Positions 59,927 through 64,000 of a stretch of 64,000 bases of DNA are shown piece after piece; within the stretch, counting starts at the first letter, position 1; each line of letters begins with the position of its first letter. The notes below the pieces were generated by a model, which ran no database searches, was not told the origin of the DNA, and saw nothing but the letters and a program-made list of their open reading frames with translations. The position numbers and the translations under genes were made by a program. Source of the DNA: Exiguobacterium mexicanum (lineage in GTDB: Bacteria > Bacillota > Bacilli > Exiguobacteriales > Exiguobacteriaceae). The stretch lies in the NCBI RefSeq assembly GCF_005960665.1, contig NZ_CP040676.1, positions 2,080,001 to 2,144,000 of the forward strand. Direction: 5' to 3'.

Positions 59927-60024
59927 GTTTTGTTCCGACAAAAAAAGGGATTTTTTATGCATCTGTCGAACGAACATAACGTTCGGCTTTTATTATTGAA
60001 TCATCTGGGAAGGGAGAGTCACTC

Positions 60025-60267
60025 ATGCTATTTTATTTTCTCACCACGATTCTTTCGGTCGTCGGTTTATCCGTCTCGCTCCAAACCGGTTTTTTCAAAG
60101 ACCCGATCGGTACATTCCTGTTCGCCGTATTGCTCGCTATGGGCTTATCTTCATTTAAACAGTTGGTCGCACAAACGAACGTCTTGCTCATCGAGCGCCG
60201 GAATCAAAAAAAGATCAAGCGCATCGTGGCGCGCATGCATTCAACTACGCGTAAACGTTCTACATAA
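60025..60267 (+). CDS. Small two-helix membrane protein
   Basis: An 80-residue protein with two hydrophobic segments (about 3-20 and 28-46) and a strongly basic C-terminus (RRNQKKIKRIVARMHSTTRK). AAGGGAG lies eight bases before ATG 60025. No family is recognised. The basic tail would face the cytoplasm. Confidence 0.6.
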   Translation: MLFYFLTTILSVVGLSVSLQTGFFKDPIGTFLFAVLLAMGLSSFKQLVAQTNVLLIERRNQKKIKRIVARMHSTTRKRST

Positions 60268-60352
60268 CGCTCGTCTTCCCCCTCCACTTTTGTTATTCTA
60301 TTCTAGACAAGAAGAGCAAAACGGACTCAACCCGTAGGAGGCACAAACACGT

Positions 60353-60613
60353 ATGAACGAAATCCCTTTATCGAACGAGTGGCTATTGCGTTATTCACCT
60401 GTCATGGAGCTTTGGCTAAAAGAAGACGGCATCTTGCTCGTCGACGATGACAATCGCATTCGACTCACGCTTGAAATCGGCAGTGACCAAGTCATGCAGT
60501 TCAAGAGCATCGAACAAGATGGGGCTTACTTTGCTGTGGACCCGGTGAATAAACGAATCACGTTCGAACTCGAGGAAGAAGAAGAGGAAAGCGATTCTCG
60601 CTTCTGGGAATAA
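60353..60613 (+). CDS. Small acidic protein of unknown function
   Basis: An 86-residue soluble protein, probably a small beta-rich fold (ILLVDDDNRIRLTLEIG, AYFAVDPVNKRITFEL), with a very acidic C-terminus (six consecutive Glu). GGAGG lies eleven bases before ATG 60353. No family is recognised. A weak hairpin (AAGAGTC/GACTCTT, 60624-60660) separates it from plsC. Confidence 0.6.
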   Translation: MNEIPLSNEWLLRYSPVMELWLKEDGILLVDDDNRIRLTLEIGSDQVMQFKSIEQDGAYFAVDPVNKRITFELEEEEEESDSRFWE

Positions 60614-60707
60614 AGATTCATGCCGAAGAGTCGGATTCTCGTCAAGAGAGGAAGACTCTTTCTTCGTGTCCAGACTCATTACTGAACGATCGAGAGGAGA
60701 AATATGT

Positions 60708-61409
60708 ATGATCCGCACCGCCATCTGGTTTATCGCCTTTTTCGCCGTCTTACCGCTGACACTTCCGTTCTATCCGAAAGCGAAGCGACTGACGCCCCCG
60801 GAACGTTATGGATACGTCCAAACCGTCGCCTATAAGTGGGCAAGCTTTCTACTACGAATCGCCGGCGCTCGCGTCCGTGTTCACGGCCAAGAGAACATCC
60901 CGAATGAACCGGTCGTCTACGTCGCGAACCACCAAGGGAACTTTGATGTCCCAATTATGATCACAGCGACGAAACATCCAAAAGCGTTTATCTCAAAAAT
61001 CGAAGTGCAAAAGTTCCCAATCATTCCGCGCTGGATGGAACTGATGGGTTGTATCTTCATCGACCGCAGCGACCGGCGCCAGTCCATTAAAGCAATCCGT
61101 TCCTGCGTCGAGACGATCCAATCGGGACAGTCGATTATCGTCTTCCCGGAAGGCACCCGCTCAAAAGGCGGACCGATCAAAGAGTTCAAAGCTGGTAGCC
61201 TGACGCTCGCCACATCAAGCGGTGCCAAAATCGTCCCTGTCGCCATTAAAGGAAGCCACCATTTGCTCGAGACGACAAACCGAATCACACCGGGTACGGT
61301 CGACGTCACGTTTTTACCGGTCATCGATCCGGCAGACGTCCCGAATAAAGAAATTGCGGCGCTGGCAGAGACGATGATTCGCCGCGTCGTTGAAGGAGAA
61401 GAATCATGA
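60708..61409 (+). CDS. plsC: 1-acyl-sn-glycerol-3-phosphate acyltransferase
   Basis: A 233-residue membrane-associated acyltransferase making phosphatidic acid. It has the NH(X4)D catalytic motif N74-H75...D80 and FPEGTRS (about 146-152), with an N-terminal hydrophobic anchor (about 3-20). ATG 60708 has AGAGGAG eight bases upstream; an earlier in-frame start lacks one. It overlaps the ABC-F gene by four bases (ATGA). Confidence 0.92.
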   Translation: MIRTAIWFIAFFAVLPLTLPFYPKAKRLTPPERYGYVQTVAYKWASFLLRIAGARVRVHGQENIPNEPVVYVANHQGNFDVPIMITATKHPKAFISKIEVQKFPIIPRWMELMGCIFIDRSDRRQSIKAIRSCVETIQSGQSIIVFPEGTRSKGGPIKEFKAGSLTLATSSGAKIVPVAIKGSHHLLETTNRITPGTVDVTFLPVIDPADVPNKEIAALAETMIRRVVEGEES

Positions 61410-63298
61410 GTTTATTAGCCATCGAAGGCATTCATAAAGAATTTGCAGATAAAGTCTTGTTCGACGACATCACGATGACGATTCACCCAGGTAATCGCAT
61501 CGGGGTCATCGGGGTCAATGGCTCCGGAAAGTCGACGTTCTTAAAAATCATCGCCGGCGTCGAGACCGCAGACCGGGGTTCGATGCAACACCCGAACGAT
61601 TACCGGATTCGCTATTTGACCCAAACGGTCGACTTCGCCCCCGGGCAAACGATTTTAGACGCGTTGTTCACGAGTGACACCCCGTCCGTCCAAGCGTTGA
61701 AACAGTATGAGCTCGCGCGTCAAGCACTCGAGGCGAACCCGACGAGCGAACAATGGTTGGAACGCTTTATGAAAGCCCAGCAAGCGGTCGATGCAGCCGA
61801 CGCATGGGAGACTGAAGCGAAGTTGAAATCGATTTTAAATCGGCTCGGTCTTCCGGACGTGACGGCAGAGATTAGCTCGCTTTCCGGTGGACAACAGAAA
61901 CGGGTCGCTTTGGCCGCATCCCTACTCGACGAAGCTGACTTGTTATTACTCGATGAGCCGACGAACGAACTCGACGCCGATACGATTGCTTGGCTTGAGA
62001 CGATTCTCGCTGATTACCGGGGGGCCATCCTGCTCATCACCCATGACCGTTATTTCTTGAACCGAGTCACGAATCATATCCTTGAAATCGCCGATGGCAC
62101 GAGTTACTTCTATGACGGCAACTATGAGCTCTTCCTTGAGAAGCGTGCCGAACGAAAAGCCCGGTCGCATTCAATGGAGCAAAAGCGGCAAAACATCTTG
62201 CGTCGTGAGCTCGCTTGGCTGCGTCGTGGTGCCAAGGCGCGGACGACGAAACAGAAGGCACGCATCCAGCGCGTCGAGGACTTGAAGCATCAAGAGACGC
62301 TTGCCGAGGATGAGGCGCTCGAAGTATCCGTCGGTTCGCGCCGCCTCGGGAAAAAAGTAATCGAGGTGGAGAACTTGTCCTTCGGTTATGACGATCACTT
62401 GCTCATTGAAGATTTCACGTGGTTGTTCGGACGCCGGGAACGGTATGGCATCGTCGGACCAAACGGGAGTGGGAAAACGACACTCATGAACTTGCTTGCC
62501 CACCGCCTCGAACCGACGAACGGAACGGTCGTCCACGGGGAAACCGTCCATCTCGGATATTATGGGCAACAAGTCGAATTCGAAGACACGACGCGACGCG
62601 TTATCGACGAGATCGAGCGCATCGCCCAAGTCATCTATACGCCGGACGGCGAAACGATCACGGCCAGTCAGATGCTCGAACGCTTCCTATTCACCCCGGA
62701 CGCGCAATACAAACCGATTGCCAAACTGTCGGGTGGAGAGAAACGCCGCCTCGTCTTGCTTCGGATTTTAATGGACGAGCCGAACGTGCTATTTTTAGAT
62801 GAACCGACGAACGATCTCGACACGGAGACATTGTCCGTCCTCGAGGACTATTTGGAGTCGTTCCCAGGCACGGTCATCGCCGTCAGTCACGACCGCTATT
62901 TCTTAGATCGGATCGCCGAACAGCTGATTGCGTTCGAAGACGGGACGATCAACGTTTATCATGCGGAGTACAGTGACTATTTGGCCACACTCCAAGAACA
63001 GACGAAGCAACAAGTGAAAAAAGAATCGAAAGAGAAGAAAGAACGTGTCAAAGTCGATGTCGTCAAATTCACTTTTAAAGAGCAGAAAGAATGGGAGACG
63101 ATCGAGGATGATATCGCCTCTCTCGAATCTGAGATCGAGGCAGCCGAGGCACGGCTCGCCGCAGCGGGTAGCGACCTCGGTAAAGTGAATGAACTGTACG
63201 CCGACATTGCCGCGTTGAAAGAAGCGCTCGATGCGAAGATGGAGCGATGGGAATATTTATCGGAGATTGATGAACAAATTCAAGCACAGAAGAACTAA
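61406..63298 (+). CDS. yfmR: ABC-F family ATPase (Uup/YfmR-like)
   Basis: A 630-residue soluble protein with two ABC ATPase domains (Walker A GVNGSGKST and GPNGSGKTT; signatures LSGGQQKR and LSGGEKRR; LLLDEPTNELD and LFLDEPTNDLD). They are joined by a charged P-site tRNA-interaction linker (about 240-310). A C-terminal coiled coil (about 540-630) makes it Uup/YfmR-like rather than an antibiotic-resistance ABC-F. It acts on stalled ribosomes, and in Bacillus YfmR works alongside EF-P. Coupled to plsC. Confidence 0.85.
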   Translation: MSLLAIEGIHKEFADKVLFDDITMTIHPGNRIGVIGVNGSGKSTFLKIIAGVETADRGSMQHPNDYRIRYLTQTVDFAPGQTILDALFTSDTPSVQALKQYELARQALEANPTSEQWLERFMKAQQAVDAADAWETEAKLKSILNRLGLPDVTAEISSLSGGQQKRVALAASLLDEADLLLLDEPTNELDADTIAWLETILADYRGAILLITHDRYFLNRVTNHILEIADGTSYFYDGNYELFLEKRAERKARSHSMEQKRQNILRRELAWLRRGAKARTTKQKARIQRVEDLKHQETLAEDEALEVSVGSRRLGKKVIEVENLSFGYDDHLLIEDFTWLFGRRERYGIVGPNGSGKTTLMNLLAHRLEPTNGTVVHGETVHLGYYGQQVEFEDTTRRVIDEIERIAQVIYTPDGETITASQMLERFLFTPDAQYKPIAKLSGGEKRRLVLLRILMDEPNVLFLDEPTNDLDTETLSVLEDYLESFPGTVIAVSHDRYFLDRIAEQLIAFEDGTINVYHAEYSDYLATLQEQTKQQVKKESKEKKERVKVDVVKFTFKEQKEWETIEDDIASLESEIEAAEARLAAAGSDLGKVNELYADIAALKEALDAKMERWEYLSEIDEQIQAQKN

Positions 63299-63300
63299 AA

Positions 63301-63334
63301 ACAAGGATCACGCGTCGGCGTGATCCTTGTTTGT
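63301..63334 (+). terminator. Terminator after the ABC-F gene
   Basis: ACAAGGATCACG-cgtcgg-CGTGATCCTTGT followed by a short T-rich stretch (TTGT). Confidence 0.8.
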
Positions 63335-63384
63335 CGTGTAGCCATGTATGGACAATTCGAGTGCAGCGCTTGGAAGCACCCTGT

Positions 63385-64000
63385 TCATCCTTTACTGACG
63401 ATATTATGTTGAAACGCATAAACGACGGCTTGCGTCCGGTCGTAGACGTCAAGCTTCGTCAAAATGTTGGAGACGTGTGTCTTCACCGTCTTCAACGAGA
63501 TGTATAGTTCATCGGCGATGACTTGGTTCGATTTCCCTTCCGCCATCAATTGCAAAATCTCACGTTCCCTTGCCGTCAGACTCTCGTGCAACGTCTTTTC
63601 CGGATGTCGGAGCCGTTCGAGCATCTTGCCCGTCACTTGGGCGGCCATGACCGGATTGCCGGCTGCCGTTTGACGAATCGCGTCGGCGATCTCGTTGGCG
63701 TTCGCCGTTTTCAAGACGTAACTCATTGCCCCGGCCTCGATGACCGGATACACTTTCTCGTCATCCAAGAAACTCGTCACGACTAAAATCTTGGCCTCTT
63801 TCCAACTCGCCTTGATCCGCTTCGTCGACTCGACCCCATCGACAGGTTCCATCACTAAATCCATCAAGACGACATCGGGCTTCTCGGCGATGGCAAGCTC
63901 GGCCCCTGTCGCGCCGTCCGATGCTTCTCCGACGACTTCGATGTCAGGCTGCGTCGACAGAAACGCCGAGACGCCGGCCCGCACCATCTCATGGTCATCA
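63385..64000 (-). CDS. liaR: NarL-family response regulator LiaR/VraR (5' end outside window)
   Basis: 205 codons are visible; the N-terminus lies beyond base 64000, and the frame stays open to the edge, where DDHEM, the usual acidic opening, is readable. The receiver domain has the phospho-acceptor in VVLMDLVMEPVDG and SFLDDEKVYPVIEAGA, and the C-terminal LuxR helix-turn-helix has LTAREREILQLMAEGKSNQVI (split). The sequence is close to LiaR of B. subtilis, the cell-envelope stress regulator. Its kinase LiaS and LiaF would be expected just outside the window. Confidence 0.85.
   Translation of the reverse strand, partial: DDHEMVRAGVSAFLSTQPDIEVVGEASDGATGAELAIAEKPDVVLMDLVMEPVDGVESTKRIKASWKEAKILVVTSFLDDEKVYPVIEAGAMSYVLKTANANEIADAIRQTAAGNPVMAAQVTGKMLERLRHPEKTLHESLTAREREILQLMAEGKSNQVIADELYISLKTVKTHVSNILTKLDVYDRTQAVVYAFQHNIVSKG

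Noticed and set aside
1-64000. CRISPR array, prophage, tRNA or rRNA genes
   Set aside because: No regularly spaced repeats, phage structural genes, tRNA cloverleaf sequences or rRNA stretches were seen on reading the window; a computed scan was not possible.

Overview
The window looks like chromosome of a low-to-mid G+C Bacillota of the order Bacillales, most likely Exiguobacterium. This is inferred from gene content, gene order and protein similarity remembered from Bacillus; no database search was run. Coding density is high, Shine-Dalgarno sites are strong (AAGGAGG type), GTG and TTG starts are common, and most transcription units end in clear hairpin-plus-T terminators. Many neighbourhoods match the Bacillus subtilis yga/yfh/yfk region in rearranged order: ygxA-ygzB-perR-hemL(gsaB), ygaD-ntdP, mutY-yfhP, yfhJ-yfhH, recX-yfhF, yfkAB, yfkH. 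No rRNA, tRNA or CRISPR array was seen.

Layout. 0-14 kb: a partial periplasmic-binding-like protein, ygxA, ygzB, perR, hemL, an SgrR-type regulator divergent from an MFS exporter, a DCC thiol oxidoreductase, a DUF3238 protein, the YgaD exporter, ntdP, an SRPBCC protein overlapping mutY, yfhP and a YceI protein. 14.2-16.0 kb: a tnpB-only IS200/IS605 element between the first codons of an aldehyde dehydrogenase gene (with its own promoter and cre site) and the tail of a NERD-domain gene. This looks like a deletion junction. 16-20.5 kb: polyamine operon xre-potABCD. 20.5-26.5 kb: yfhJ, yfhH, rtcB and a BmrCD-type heterodimeric multidrug exporter preceded by a leader peptide and an attenuator. 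26.5-32 kb: lactate permease, recX, yfhF, amidohydrolase, acetyltransferase. 32-40 kb: a two-component system, two small charged proteins, cdd, rlmCD, yfkAB and an MFS transporter. 40-46 kb: an EamA transporter, a PfeT-like metal efflux ATPase behind Fur/PerR-like boxes, a PfkB kinase, a Nudix hydrolase, yfkH and carbonic anhydrase. 46-54.6 kb: menaquinone genes menA (divergent) and menFDHB-EC. 54.6-64 kb: methionine aminopeptidase, a degenerate EAL protein, cshA, cvfB, small proteins, plsC, an ABC-F ATPase (yfmR-like) and a partial liaR.

How the genes fit together. PerR may control the PfeT-like pump through the boxes at 41154-41248, which would link peroxide sensing to iron efflux. MenFDHBEC plus MenA make demethylmenaquinone for respiration, which suits the lactate permease. 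PotABCD with its XRE-cupin regulator imports polyamines. The most unusual material is the tnpB junction, the bmrCD attenuator, and several genes whose 5' regions can fold into regulatory hairpins (yfkH, cshA, the acetyltransferase).
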